Positions 14,624 to 22,628 of a stretch of DNA of 26,076 nucleotides are shown one piece after another. The DNA lies in assembly GCA_910587785.1 (NCBI GenBank), contig CAJUOA010000037.1:1-26076 (forward strand). The letters run 5' to 3'. The first letter of the stretch is position 1; every line of letters begins with the position of its first letter. The translations under genes and the position numbers were made by a program. The notes beneath the pieces are model-generated. The model had not been told where the DNA came from, did not search any database, and saw only the letters and a program-made list of their open reading frames with translations. This DNA comes from an uncultured Oscillospiraceae bacterium (GTDB lineage: Bacteria; Bacillota; Clostridia; Oscillospirales; Oscillospiraceae).

Positions 14624-15610
14624 TTATACGATCCGGTTCATCACCCCGAAGAGCGCCAGGGCGCAGAACAGGGTGGAGATGGCAGTAAAAACGGTCACGA
14701 TCTTTGTCTCGCTCCACCCGCACATCTCGAAGTGGTGGTGGATGGGGGCCATTTTGAAGATGCGCTTGCCGTGGCTGAGCTTGAAGTAGGTGACCTGGAT
14801 GATGTCGGAGAGGGTCTCGACGATGTAGATGATCCCCACCAGCGCCAGCACCAGGGGCATGTCAAAGGCAAAGGCCATGCCCGCCACCGCGCCGCCTAAA
14901 AACAGCGACCCGGTATCGCCCATGAAGACCTTGGCGGGGTGGGCGTTGAAGAGCAGGAAGCCCAGCAGGCCCCCCAGCAGCGCCGCAGCGAAGATGCCCA
15001 GCTGCTTGTAGCTCCACCAGGTGGCGGCGGAGACGAAAAAGAGGGCCACCGGGATGGTCACCGAGGTGCTCAGGCCGTCCAGGCCGTCGGTGATGTTCAC
15101 GGCGTTGACACAGCCGACGATGACGAAGGCCGCAAAGACCATGTACAGCGGCCAGCTCAGGGCGATGCTGAAATTGAAGAAGGGCACGTAGAGGTTGGGA
15201 CTCAGCCGCCCCTCGTAGCGCATGAGGATGAGAAACAAGATCGCCGCCGCCAGCTGGAGGGCGAACTTCTGCAGCGCTGTGAGGCCCAGATTCTGATGGT
15301 GCTTGACCTTCTCGTAGTCGTCCAAAAAGCCGATGACGCCGAATACGGCGGCAAAGAGGAACACATAGATGTGGCTCAGGTCCCCCGCCAGCATCCCTTT
15401 CCAGCCCATCACCAGGATGGACACCCCCAGCCCGGCGATGAACATCAGCCCCCCCATGGTGGGGGTGCCCGCCTTGGTGGCGTGCCACTTGGGGCCCTCC
15501 TCCCGGATGGCCTGCCCCGCCTTCAGACGGCGCAGGGCGGGCAGTATCACTTTCCACCCCAGCAGGACCGTCACGGCGAAGCTGAGGATACACGCTGTGA
15601 TCATTTCCAT
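14624..15610 (-). CDS. mraY: Phospho-N-acetylmuramoyl-pentapeptide transferase MraY
   Basis: A 328-residue polytopic membrane enzyme that moves phospho-MurNAc-pentapeptide from UDP to undecaprenyl phosphate, giving lipid I. About ten helices are visible. Active-site motifs: GFLDDYEKVKHHQNLGLT (94-111) with Asp97/Asp98, NAVNITDGLDGL (169-180) with Asn172/Asp175, PAKVFMGDTGSLFLGG (225-240) with Asp232, and APIHHHFE (288-295). Length is typical. It begins 29 bases after murE ends, with an AGGGAGA-type site before the ATG; the usual intervening murF gene is absent. Confidence 0.98.
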   Translation of the reverse strand: MEMITACILSFAVTVLLGWKVILPALRRLKAGQAIREEGPKWHATKAGTPTMGGLMFIAGLGVSILVMGWKGMLAGDLSHIYVFLFAAVFGVIGFLDDYEKVKHHQNLGLTALQKFALQLAAAILFLILMRYEGRLSPNLYVPFFNFSIALSWPLYMVFAAFVIVGCVNAVNITDGLDGLSTSVTIPVALFFVSAATWWSYKQLGIFAAALLGGLLGFLLFNAHPAKVFMGDTGSLFLGGAVAGMAFAFDMPLVLALVGIIYIVETLSDIIQVTYFKLSHGKRIFKMAPIHHHFEMCGWSETKIVTVFTAISTLFCALALFGVMNRIV

Positions 15611-15639
15611 AGTACATTCTCCCTCGTCCCGACCGGCGG

Positions 15640-17097
15640 TCAGGCTCTCTCCTGTTGTTGAAGCTCCTGGATGTAGGCGGCCACCACCTCCCGCTCGTCC
15701 AGGTGGCGCTTTTCGTGGCCGACGATCTGATAGGTCTCATGGCCCTTCCCCGCCAGGAGGATGACGTCCCCCGGCCGGGCGTGGTCCATGGCGAAGCGGA
15801 TGGCGTCGATGCGGTTCTCCACCACCACATACTCGGTGTCCGTGCCCACCATGCCCTCGACGATGTCGGCGATGATGGCGTGGGGGGCCTCGGTGCGGGG
15901 GTTGTCGGAGGTGACGATGACGAAGTCCGCCAGGTCCGCCGCAATCTTGCCCATGAGGGGCCGCTTGGTCCGGTCCCGGTCCCCGCCGCACCCGAAGAGG
16001 GCCACCACCCGCCCCCGGGCGAAGCCCCGCAGGGAGGTGAGCACATTGGCCAGGGCGTCGGGGGTGTGGGCGTAGTCGATGAGCATAGTGTAGTCCCCGG
16101 GTGTGGGCACCACCTCCACCCGGCCCTTGACGTGGGCGCTGTGGCGGAGGATGCGGGCGCTCTCCCCCAGGGGGACGCCCAGGGCCTTGGCCGCCGCTAA
16201 GACCCCCAGGGTGTTGTAGACCATAAATCCGCCGGGGATGCCCACGCGGACGGCCACGGTCTCCTTTTTCCCGGCGGCGTCGAAGGCGATGCCCCCGGCG
16301 CTCAGGGTGATGTTCCGGGCGGCGAGGTCCGCCTCGCCCTCCCCGATGGAGATCCTCCCGCAGGCGGCCCCGGCCATGATCCGCTCCGCCCAGGGGTCGT
16401 CGGCGTTGTATACGCCCACGCCGCACTGCCGGAAGAGCCGGGCCTTGGCGTCGCAGTAGTTCTCCATCGTGCCGTGGAAGTCCAGGTGGTCCTGGGTCAG
16501 ATTGGTGAAGATGCCCACCGCGAAGCGGACCCCCTCCACCCGCTTGAGGGACAGCGCGTGGCTGGAGACCTCCATGACCACATGGGTACACCCCGCGTCC
16601 GCCATGCGGCGGAAGAGGCGCTGGAGCTCGAAGGATTCCGGAGTGGTGCGCTCGGTGGGGACGATCTCGGAGCCGATCATGTTCTGGTTGGTGCCGATGA
16701 GGCCCACCTTGGCCCCCAGGGCCTGCTCCAGGATGTCCTTGAGGAGGTAGGTGGTGGTGGTCTTGCCGTTGGTGCCGGTGACGCCCACCAGCTTCATGGA
16801 AGCCGCCGGGTTAGCGAACCAGTTGATCCCCACCCGGGCGAGGGCGGCCCGGCTGTCAGAGGTGCACACGCAGGGAACGTCCTCCTCCGGCGCTTTCTCG
16901 CAGAGGACGCAGGCCGCGCCCTTCTCCAGGGCCATGGGGATGAAGCGGTGTCCGTCGGTCTCGCAGCCGGTCATGGCCACGAAGAGGTCGCCGGGCTTCG
17001 TCTCCCGGGAGTCGTAGCTGACGCCGGTGATCTCCAGCGCAGGGTCCCAGCGCCCGTCTAAAATGTCAATGCCTTGCAGTAATTTCCCCAGGTTCAT
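15640..17097 (-). CDS. murE: UDP-MurNAc-L-Ala-D-Glu:meso-diaminopimelate ligase MurE
   Basis: A 485-residue cytoplasmic ligase that adds the third stem-peptide residue with ATP. Three Mur-ligase domains: N-terminal UDP-binding (1-95), central ATPase with P-loop GVTGTNGKTTT (105-115), TTPES (151-155) and the Lys218 in DAKARLF that is normally carbamylated, and the C-terminal domain with YAHTPDAL (342-349), DNPR (398-401) and KGHETYQ (451-457). DNPR is the known signature for meso-diaminopimelate rather than lysine, so the wall is predicted to be DAP type. It lies 34 bases after the PBP gene ends. Confidence 0.98.
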   Translation of the reverse strand: MNLGKLLQGIDILDGRWDPALEITGVSYDSRETKPGDLFVAMTGCETDGHRFIPMALEKGAACVLCEKAPEEDVPCVCTSDSRAALARVGINWFANPAASMKLVGVTGTNGKTTTTYLLKDILEQALGAKVGLIGTNQNMIGSEIVPTERTTPESFELQRLFRRMADAGCTHVVMEVSSHALSLKRVEGVRFAVGIFTNLTQDHLDFHGTMENYCDAKARLFRQCGVGVYNADDPWAERIMAGAACGRISIGEGEADLAARNITLSAGGIAFDAAGKKETVAVRVGIPGGFMVYNTLGVLAAAKALGVPLGESARILRHSAHVKGRVEVVPTPGDYTMLIDYAHTPDALANVLTSLRGFARGRVVALFGCGGDRDRTKRPLMGKIAADLADFVIVTSDNPRTEAPHAIIADIVEGMVGTDTEYVVVENRIDAIRFAMDHARPGDVILLAGKGHETYQIVGHEKRHLDEREVVAAYIQELQQQERA

Positions 17098-17131
17098 GGT
17101 ATGCAGCCTGCACTTTCCATATTCTTGTCTG

Positions 17132-19570
17132 TTAATCCGCGTGCTGGACCGTCTGCCCCATCTGGACGGTGACGACGGTGCCCGCCGGGACCTGCTTCTC
17201 CGGCTCCAGGGACTGGCTGATGGCCTTGATGCCCTTGGTGCCGCTTGCGCCGGTGGACTTCATGATGAGCCCGGCGTTGGTGATGGCCTTATTGGCCTCG
17301 GAGGCGGAGAGGCCCACCACGTTGGGCACGGTGCAGGGCTCTCCCGACTTCTCCGCGCCCATGTACAGGATGATCTCCGCGCTGGCGGGCACGATGGCCC
17401 CGCCCACGGGGGTCTGGTCGGTGACGGTGTCCCCGCCGCCCACGGTGCGGTAGGCCGAGAAGCCGTACTCCGTCAGCTTGGCGGCGGCCTCGTCCTTGGT
17501 CAGGCCCACCACGTAGGGCACGGTGCTGTCAGCGGACCCGGCGTCCTCGTCATCGTACTGGGGCGCGATGCCCAGGTAGGGCAGGATATCCGACATGATG
17601 GCCGACGCCGTGGGCGCAGCCATGTTGCCGCCGGAGACGAAGGTGCCCGTGAAACGGGACGGGGTGTCCAGCGTTAAGAGCATGATGACCTGGGGGTCGT
17701 CCGCCGGGGCGAAGCACATGAAGGACACCACGACCTCATTGTAGCCGTTCTCGTCCTTGATGCCCGTCTTATCTGCGGTGCCGGTCTTGCCGCCGATGCG
17801 GTATCCGGCCACCTGTCCGTTGCGCCCGCCGCCGTCGGAGACCACGTATTCCAAGATATCCCGGACCGTGGCCGAGGTCTCCTCGCTGATGACCTGCCGG
17901 ACGGGGGTGGCGTCGTGCTGTTTGATGACGTTGCCGTCGCTGTCGAGCTCCTTCTCCACCACGTAGGGGGTATAGAGGTAGCCGCCGTTGATGCAGGCGG
18001 ACTGGGCTGTGATGAGCTGGAGGGGCGTGACGTTGAAGGTCTGCCCGAAGGAGTTGGTGGCGAGGTAGATGTCCGCCTTGACGAAGATGTCCCGGTCGAT
18101 CAAAATGCCGCCCACGTCGCCCTGGAGGTCCACCCCGGTCTTGTCCTGAAGGCCGAAGTCCAGCAGGTAGTCGTAGAACTTGTTAGAACCCACGGCGAAA
18201 CCGATGCTCATGAAGGCGGGGTTGCAGGAGTGCCCCACCGCCTCCTTGAGGTTCTGACTGCCATGGCCGAGTTTATTGGAGCAGTTGATGAACCGGTCGC
18301 CGACTTGCAGGCCGCCATTACAGGTGAAATTGCTGTTGAGGTTGATGACCCCCTCCTCCAGGCCCATGGCGAGGGTGAGGACCTTGAAGGTAGAGCCGGG
18401 CTCATAGGTATCGTTGACCGCCTTGCTGCGCCACTGCTTCTTTTGAAGTTCCGCCAGCTTGTCATAGTACTCCGCGGAGTGCTCCTTCCCCGGCTCGGGG
18501 GGATATTCCTCGTCCACCTGGGCAAGCTCCTCCTGGAATTTCTCCGTGTAGAGCTGACGGGGCTCGTTGACATCATAGTTGGGGTTGGAGGCGATGGCCA
18601 GGATCGCCCCGTTCCGGGGGTCCATGACCACGCCGGTAGCGCCGTACTTGCCGCCAAACTTGCTGACCATGTCCTCCAGGCCCCGCTCCAGATAGGACTG
18701 GATATTGGCGTCCAGGGTAAGCTGCAGGCTGTTGCCGTCCTCGGCGTCGTAGTGCTGTTCGTACTGGAACATGATCTGGGAGCCGTTGGCGTCCTTGGCC
18801 GTGACCTCCACGCCCTTGGTTCCCTGCAGCTCCTCCTCGTAGATGGCCTCCAGGCCGTAGGCCCCCTTGTTGTCGCCGTCCAGAAAGCCGATGACGTGGG
18901 AGGCCAGGGCTCCGTAGGGGTAGTAGCGCTTGGCGTCGCTGGAGAGGTGGATGCCCTGGATGGTGCGCCCGGTCTCGTTGTCGGCGATGAACGCCCGGAT
19001 CTCGTCGCCGATGTCCCGGTCCACCCGGGTCCGGAGGGTCTCGTACATGCTCCAGGTCTTCTCCATCTTCTCCCGGACCGCCTCCTCCTCCAGCTCCAGG
19101 ATCTCCGCCAGCTTCTTGGCGATGATATCCTTGTACTCCTCCCCGCTGACGGGGAGCTTCTCGCCCTCCTTGAGGCCCTCGGCCACCTTCTTGGCCCGCT
19201 CCTCGTCCAGGGCGTCGGCCTGTTTTTTGATGACCACGGGGTCCAGGAAGACGGTGTCCGCCGTGGCCGATTTGGCTAAGATCACGCCGTTTCGGTCGTA
19301 GATGGTCCCCCGGGAGGCGGAGATGGTGGTACTGCTGGTCTGCTGCCGGGAGGCCCGGGCCTGGAGCTCGTCGTGCTGGTTGATGGTCAGGTCGTAGGCC
19401 TTGGCAAAGAGGGCCAGGAACGCCGCCACGCCGAAACCCAGCATCAGATAGATGGTCCGGCGCTGGATGACGGCTTTCGCCCGGCGGAGGGTGTCCTGCT
19501 TCCGCTTTTCCGTGGAAGCCTTGGCCGCCTTGGGCGGCACGGGTCTGCGGTTAGGTGCTTTCGGTGCCAT
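17132..19570 (-). CDS. spoVD: Class B penicillin-binding protein, SpoVD/PBP2B type, with two PASTA domains
   Basis: An 812-residue transpeptidase that cross-links peptidoglycan outside the membrane. A basic cytoplasmic tail and helix (about 40-58) lead to the dimerisation domain (RGTIYDRNG at 87-95), an elongated charged region (118-200), and the transpeptidase domain with Ser393 in STFK, SCN (448-450) and KTG (595-597). The PASTA domains (about 683-738 and 745-806) are at the C-terminus. The WRSKAVNDTYEPGSTFK block resembles clostridial SpoVD. Vegetative PBP2B and sporulation SpoVD are hard to tell apart: this is the only class B PBP in the cluster, so it may serve division too. It is preceded by ftsL with a 128-base gap holding a hairpin. 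Confidence 0.93.
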   Translation of the reverse strand: MAPKAPNRRPVPPKAAKASTEKRKQDTLRRAKAVIQRRTIYLMLGFGVAAFLALFAKAYDLTINQHDELQARASRQQTSSTTISASRGTIYDRNGVILAKSATADTVFLDPVVIKKQADALDEERAKKVAEGLKEGEKLPVSGEEYKDIIAKKLAEILELEEEAVREKMEKTWSMYETLRTRVDRDIGDEIRAFIADNETGRTIQGIHLSSDAKRYYPYGALASHVIGFLDGDNKGAYGLEAIYEEELQGTKGVEVTAKDANGSQIMFQYEQHYDAEDGNSLQLTLDANIQSYLERGLEDMVSKFGGKYGATGVVMDPRNGAILAIASNPNYDVNEPRQLYTEKFQEELAQVDEEYPPEPGKEHSAEYYDKLAELQKKQWRSKAVNDTYEPGSTFKVLTLAMGLEEGVINLNSNFTCNGGLQVGDRFINCSNKLGHGSQNLKEAVGHSCNPAFMSIGFAVGSNKFYDYLLDFGLQDKTGVDLQGDVGGILIDRDIFVKADIYLATNSFGQTFNVTPLQLITAQSACINGGYLYTPYVVEKELDSDGNVIKQHDATPVRQVISEETSATVRDILEYVVSDGGGRNGQVAGYRIGGKTGTADKTGIKDENGYNEVVVSFMCFAPADDPQVIMLLTLDTPSRFTGTFVSGGNMAAPTASAIMSDILPYLGIAPQYDDEDAGSADSTVPYVVGLTKDEAAAKLTEYGFSAYRTVGGGDTVTDQTPVGGAIVPASAEIILYMGAEKSGEPCTVPNVVGLSASEANKAITNAGLIMKSTGASGTKGIKAISQSLEPEKQVPAGTVVTVQMGQTVQHAD

Positions 19571-19625
19571 GGGTCCTCCTTATGAAAACGGCCCGCCCCG
19601 GCTGGGACGTGCGGATACGGGAGAA

Positions 19626-19646
19626 GCCCCGGAGCGCCTCCGGGGC
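19626..19646 (-). promoter_or_regulatory. GC-rich hairpin in the ftsL-spoVD gap, with an isolated TATAAT upstream
   Basis: A perfect 9-bp stem (19626-19634 with 19638-19646, 3-base loop) lies 55 bases before the PBP start. On the - strand, TATAAT sits at 19664-19669 just before it, but no recognisable -35 is found at 16-18 bases. It may be an internal promoter with a leader hairpin or a partial attenuator; the following bases are only weakly U-rich. Confidence 0.4.
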
Positions 19647-19698
19647 ACCTGCTTTCCTCCCTGATTATACGGTCCGGCCCGCCAAATATGCTGGAAAT

Positions 19699-20280
19699 CT
19701 ACTCCAGGAGCCCCCGGAGCTTGTCCAGGACCCGGTCGAGCAGGGACTCTGCGCTCCCGGCGCTCCGGCGTCCGCTGTGGGAGACCGCCTGGTTCGCGCC
19801 GGGCAGTTCGATGTTGTAGATCTGGCTCTCGCTGGGCTGGACCATGCCGTAGCTCTCCGCGGCCTCCTTTACCGACGTGAGGTCGAAGGACTGCTCATAC
19901 TTGGTCAGCAGGCCCACCTGCTCCACCTCCAGCGCCGTGATCTCCGTCTTCATGCGCACGATGTTCCGGGAGATGGCGTTGAGCTGGATATAGCACAGCA
20001 GGACGCCCACCGTCAGCGCCGCGATGCCGAAGAAGGCCAGCACCGCCAGGATATTCACCTTTTGGGCCGGACGCACCGCCGCCTTGGCCTTGGCCCGCTG
20101 GCGGGAGCGCCGCTCCGCCTCCGTCTCCCGGCGCTGGCGGTACTGCTGGTCGAAGTCGACCTGTCCGCTCCGCTCCAGCCGCCGCTCCAGCTCCCGGCTA
20201 TCCAGCTTGCGGGCCAGATTGTCGTTGGCGGTGCCGGGCGTGTCATATTTCTTTCTGGGCCGCCTCGTGCTGGACGCCAT
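19699..20280 (-). CDS. ftsL: FtsL-like cell division protein
   Basis: A 193-residue small bitopic membrane protein. A long, charged cytoplasmic N-terminus (1-73, rich in Arg/Glu/Gln) precedes a single helix (about 75-98) and a coiled-coil-like segment (about 100-130, LNAISRNIVRMKTEITALEVE). A Pro-containing tail follows, with the short motif SYGMVQPSESQI. Position between rsmH and the class B PBP is diagnostic of FtsL. Sequence conservation in the family is low, so the call rests on topology, size and context. FtsL links FtsQ to FtsB/DivIC and activates the FtsW-PBP pair. Ribosome-binding site is AAGGAGGAG just upstream of the ATG. Confidence 0.88.
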   Translation of the reverse strand: MASSTRRPRKKYDTPGTANDNLARKLDSRELERRLERSGQVDFDQQYRQRRETEAERRSRQRAKAKAAVRPAQKVNILAVLAFFGIAALTVGVLLCYIQLNAISRNIVRMKTEITALEVEQVGLLTKYEQSFDLTSVKEAAESYGMVQPSESQIYNIELPGANQAVSHSGRRSAGSAESLLDRVLDKLRGLLE

Positions 20281-20399
20281 AGGCTCTCCTCCTTCGTTGA
20301 ACGCTGGGCTCTGCCCGCTGCGGCCTTTTCAAAAGCCGGCGAAACGCTTATCCTGCGCTTCCTTTTTTCTATTGATAACCTGTGCAGATTCTGGTAAAA

Positions 20400-21350
20400 T
20401 TATACGGGATAGCCCGTCCTCTCAGCCACCCTCAGCTTGGCGCTGCGGGCTCTGGGGTTCTCCTCCAGCTCCGCGGGGCCGGAGATAATGGGCTTCCGGT
20501 TCACCAGGCGCAGCCTGGGCTTCTTCCCGCACACGCACACCGGAAACTCCGGCGGGCAGGTGCAGCCCGCGGCCAGCTCCCGCATGGTCTGCTTGACGAT
20601 CCGGTCCTCCAGGCTGTGGAAGGTGATGACCGCCAGACGTCCGCCGGGGGCGAGGGCTTTCGCAGCCGCCTCCAGCATGGGGGGCAGGGCCTCCAGCTCG
20701 CCGTTGACCGCGATGCGGATGGCCTGGAAGCTCCGCTTGGCGGGGTGCTGTTTCTCCCGCAGGGCCGCGCCGGGCATGGCGGAACGGATCACCTCCACCA
20801 GCTCTCCGGTGGTCTCCACCGTCTGCTCCTCCCGCCGCCGGACAATGGCCCGGGCGATCCGAGGGGCGTAGCGCTCCTCGCCGTACTCATAGAGGATGCG
20901 GCGAAGCTCCTCCCCGCTCCAGGTGTTTACCACATCCCAGGCGGACAGGGGCGCGCTCTCATCCATGCGCATATCCAATGGCGCGTCGTGCATGTAGCTG
21001 AACCCCCTCCGGGGCTCGTCCAGCTGGGGGGAGGACACGCCCAGATCGAAGAGCATCCCGTCCACCCTCTCCACCCCAAGGGTTCGGAGGATGGCCTCCA
21101 GGTCCCGGAAGTCCCCGTGGACCGCCGTGAAGCGGTCCCCAAAGGGGGCCAGACGCTCCCGGGCCGCCTCGATGGCGGTCCGGTCCCGGTCGATGCCGAT
21201 GAGCCGTCCGCCCTCCAGCCGCTCCAGCACCGCCCGGGCATGTCCCGCCCGGCCCAGGGTGCCGTCCACATAGGTCCCGCCGGGCTTGATGTCCAGCGCC
21301 TCCAGGCACTCGGCCAATAGCACCGGCCGGTGGCCGTAGTCTTTTTCCAT
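20400..21350 (-). CDS. rsmH: 16S rRNA (cytosine1402-N4)-methyltransferase RsmH
   Basis: A 316-residue SAM-dependent methyltransferase (MraW) that modifies C1402 in the ribosomal P site. Motifs: HRPVLL (8-13), VDGTLGRAGHA (SAM loop, about 28-38), IGIDRD (51-56), DGMLFDLGVSSPQLD (about 96-110), RRGFSY (112-117), NTYSGEEL-like NTWSGEEL, and ITFHSLEDRIVK near residue 241. The cysteine-bearing CTCPPEFPVCVCG near the C-terminus is normal for the family. The start at 21350 (MEKDYGHRP) is preferred to 21383: it begins one base after the mraZ stop (TGA-T-ATG), so translation is probably coupled. Confidence 0.97.
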   Translation of the reverse strand: MEKDYGHRPVLLAECLEALDIKPGGTYVDGTLGRAGHARAVLERLEGGRLIGIDRDRTAIEAARERLAPFGDRFTAVHGDFRDLEAILRTLGVERVDGMLFDLGVSSPQLDEPRRGFSYMHDAPLDMRMDESAPLSAWDVVNTWSGEELRRILYEYGEERYAPRIARAIVRRREEQTVETTGELVEVIRSAMPGAALREKQHPAKRSFQAIRIAVNGELEALPPMLEAAAKALAPGGRLAVITFHSLEDRIVKQTMRELAAGCTCPPEFPVCVCGKKPRLRLVNRKPIISGPAELEENPRARSAKLRVAERTGYPV

Positions 21351-21351
21351 A

Positions 21352-21768
21352 TCAGATCCCCAATTCTTCCATAGCGGCGGCAAGGTTCTCCGGGTCCAGC
21401 CCGGCGTCCTCGATGGGGGCCCAGCGCTCCGGGTTCCAGAGCTCCACGCACTTGGACGCGCCGTTGATGACCACTTCCTTGTCCAGGGCCGCGTAGGTCC
21501 GGAGCTTGGCCGGGATGAGGATGCGGCCCTGGGCGTCCGGCTCGCACTTGGCGGCGTTGGCGAAGAGGGCCCGCATCTTCCGCGCCTGGACGCTGGGCAG
21601 GGCGTCGAACTTCTCTGTGAGCACCGCCCACTTCGCGTCGGAGTATACGGAGAGGCATCCGTCCAGGCCGATGGTGACGTAGAAGGTCTCCCCCAGCTCC
21701 TCGCGGAACTTGGCGGGGATGAACAGCCGCCCCTTGGCGTCGATGTTATGCCGGTATTGACCGATCAC
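21352..21768 (-). CDS. mraZ: Transcriptional regulator MraZ
   Basis: A 138-residue protein with two SpoVT/AbrB-type MraZ repeats, forming ring oligomers that bind the promoter region of the dcw cluster. Both signature blocks are present: DAKGRLFIPAKFRE in the first half and DAQGRILIPAKLR in the second. The GTG at 21768 (read MIGQYRHNID) is chosen because homologues begin here and GGAGG lies 8 bases upstream (21777-21781). An ATG at 21852 would run through the operator repeats. It is the first gene of the cluster and the three AAGTRGKGG-type boxes just upstream are its predicted operator. Confidence 0.96.
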   Translation of the reverse strand: MIGQYRHNIDAKGRLFIPAKFREELGETFYVTIGLDGCLSVYSDAKWAVLTEKFDALPSVQARKMRALFANAAKCEPDAQGRILIPAKLRTYAALDKEVVINGASKCVELWNPERWAPIEDAGLDPENLAAAMEELGI

Positions 21769-21819
21769 CGTCCCCGCCTCCCCGGTTTTTGGGTGGGCGG
21801 AGGGGTGCTGCGGGGCAAT

Positions 21820-21849
21820 TTCCCCACTTCCCCCTACTTTCCACCACTT
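21820..21849 (-). promoter_or_regulatory. MraZ box: three direct 10-bp repeats
   Basis: Read on the - strand, three consecutive decamers are AAGTGGTGGA (21840-21849), AAGTAGGGGG (21830-21839) and AAGTGGGGAA (21820-21829), consensus AAGTRGKGGN. MraZ operators in other bacteria are three or more direct repeats containing AAGTG or TGGG at a 10-bp period (established in Mycoplasma and E. coli). The array lies just downstream of the promoter, suited to repression of the dcw operon by its first product. Confidence 0.88.
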
Positions 21850-21856
21850 CACTCTT

Positions 21857-21885
21857 AGTATACTTCACCCGGGGCAGAATTGCAA
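21857..21885 (-). promoter_or_regulatory. SigA-like promoter of the mraZ/dcw operon
   Basis: On the - strand, TTGCAA (21880-21885), a 17-base spacer and TATACT (21857-21862). Transcription would begin near 21850, at the upstream edge of the MraZ boxes, leaving a leader of about 82 bases before the GTG start. Confidence 0.8.
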
Positions 21886-21982
21886 TAAGGATTTTTGTAT
21901 TTTTTCTCGCGTAAAACCGGCGGTTTCCCCTTTGAATCGACTCTTTTCGTAACTCAAAACATATGTTCCGAAAAAATGTTCT

Positions 21983-22027
21983 AAAAAAAGCCCCGTGATG
22001 GCACAAGATGTTGTGCCATCACGGGGC
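21983..22027 (-). terminator. Strong intrinsic terminator of the rsmD-coaD operon
   Basis: A perfect 17-bp stem (21990-22006 with 22011-22027, loop GATG) is followed on the - strand by seven T (21983-21989). It insulates the rsmD operon from mraZ. The surrounding gap (21769-22104, 336 bases) also holds the mraZ promoter and operator, an AT-rich stretch at 21890-21985 with nothing recognised, and a short palindrome GCTATATATAGC at 22034-22045. Confidence 0.96.
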
Positions 22028-22104
22028 CAAAGCGCTATATATAGCCCGCACATAAAATAAGCGGATATTTTGGGCGAATCTTTGTGATATTTGTCAAGGG
22101 CGCC

Positions 22105-22623
22105 TTATCGCCGGTTATCGCCGCCGCCCTGCTCCTCCAGCTTGGCGCGCTGTGCCTGGAGCACCTCGGTGGACACCGCACGGAAACGGGCCCGGGACTC
22201 CCTGATCTCCTCCAGCGCCATCTGGATGGCCTCCTCGGTGCGGCGCAGGGCGTCGTCGGTGTACTCGTTGGTGACGTTGATCATGGTCTTGCGCTGGTTG
22301 TCCGCCTTGACCAGGATCTCGTGGGCCTTGTCCCGGGCCACGCGGGTGATCTCGCTCTCGCCCACGATGGCCTTGGCGTCCATGTCCGCCTGACGGCGGA
22401 TGCGCTCGGCCTCCTTCTTGGCGTTCTCCACGTACTCGTCCCGGGCGCGGATGAGGTCCTGGGCCTTCTTCAGCTCCACCGGGAGCTGTCCCCGCAGGTC
22501 GTCCAGCAGGTCCAGCGCCTCCTCCCGGACGATGACACACTTGTCCCGGGCCACCAGCTGGCTGGGCGCTTCGTATATCATATTGTAGAGTGTGTCGATC
22601 AAATATTGCACCTGGTTTTCCAT
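22105..22623 (-). CDS. Coiled-coil protein of unknown function, linked to coaD
   Basis: A 172-residue soluble, highly charged, almost wholly helical protein. After an N-terminal 25-residue helix (MENQVQYLIDTLYNMIYEAP), heptad-like Glu/Lys/Arg/Ala patterns run from about 33 to 165, with the long ENAKKEAERIRRQADMDAKA segment resembling the stalk of ATP synthase subunit b or DivIVA-like proteins. No catalytic motif or membrane segment is seen. ATG 22623 has AAGGAAG at 22632-22638 and lies 5 bases after the coaD stop, so they are co-transcribed. Proteins like this next to coaD in Clostridia are often annotated 'ATPase' without evidence of a nucleotide site; none is visible here. Confidence 0.85.
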   Translation of the reverse strand: MENQVQYLIDTLYNMIYEAPSQLVARDKCVIVREEALDLLDDLRGQLPVELKKAQDLIRARDEYVENAKKEAERIRRQADMDAKAIVGESEITRVARDKAHEILVKADNQRKTMINVTNEYTDDALRRTEEAIQMALEEIRESRARFRAVSTEVLQAQRAKLEEQGGGDNRR

Positions 22624-22628
22624 TGTCT

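Noticed and set aside
20399..20404. TATAAT on the - strand at the end of rsmH as an ftsL promoter
   Set aside because: No -35 hexamer at 16-18 bases, and it overlaps the rsmH stop codon; ftsL can be read from the mraZ promoter.
22034..22045. Palindrome GCTATATATAGC as an operator
   Set aside because: A single 12-base A/T palindrome beyond the terminator of the - strand operon, with no linked promoter; likely chance.
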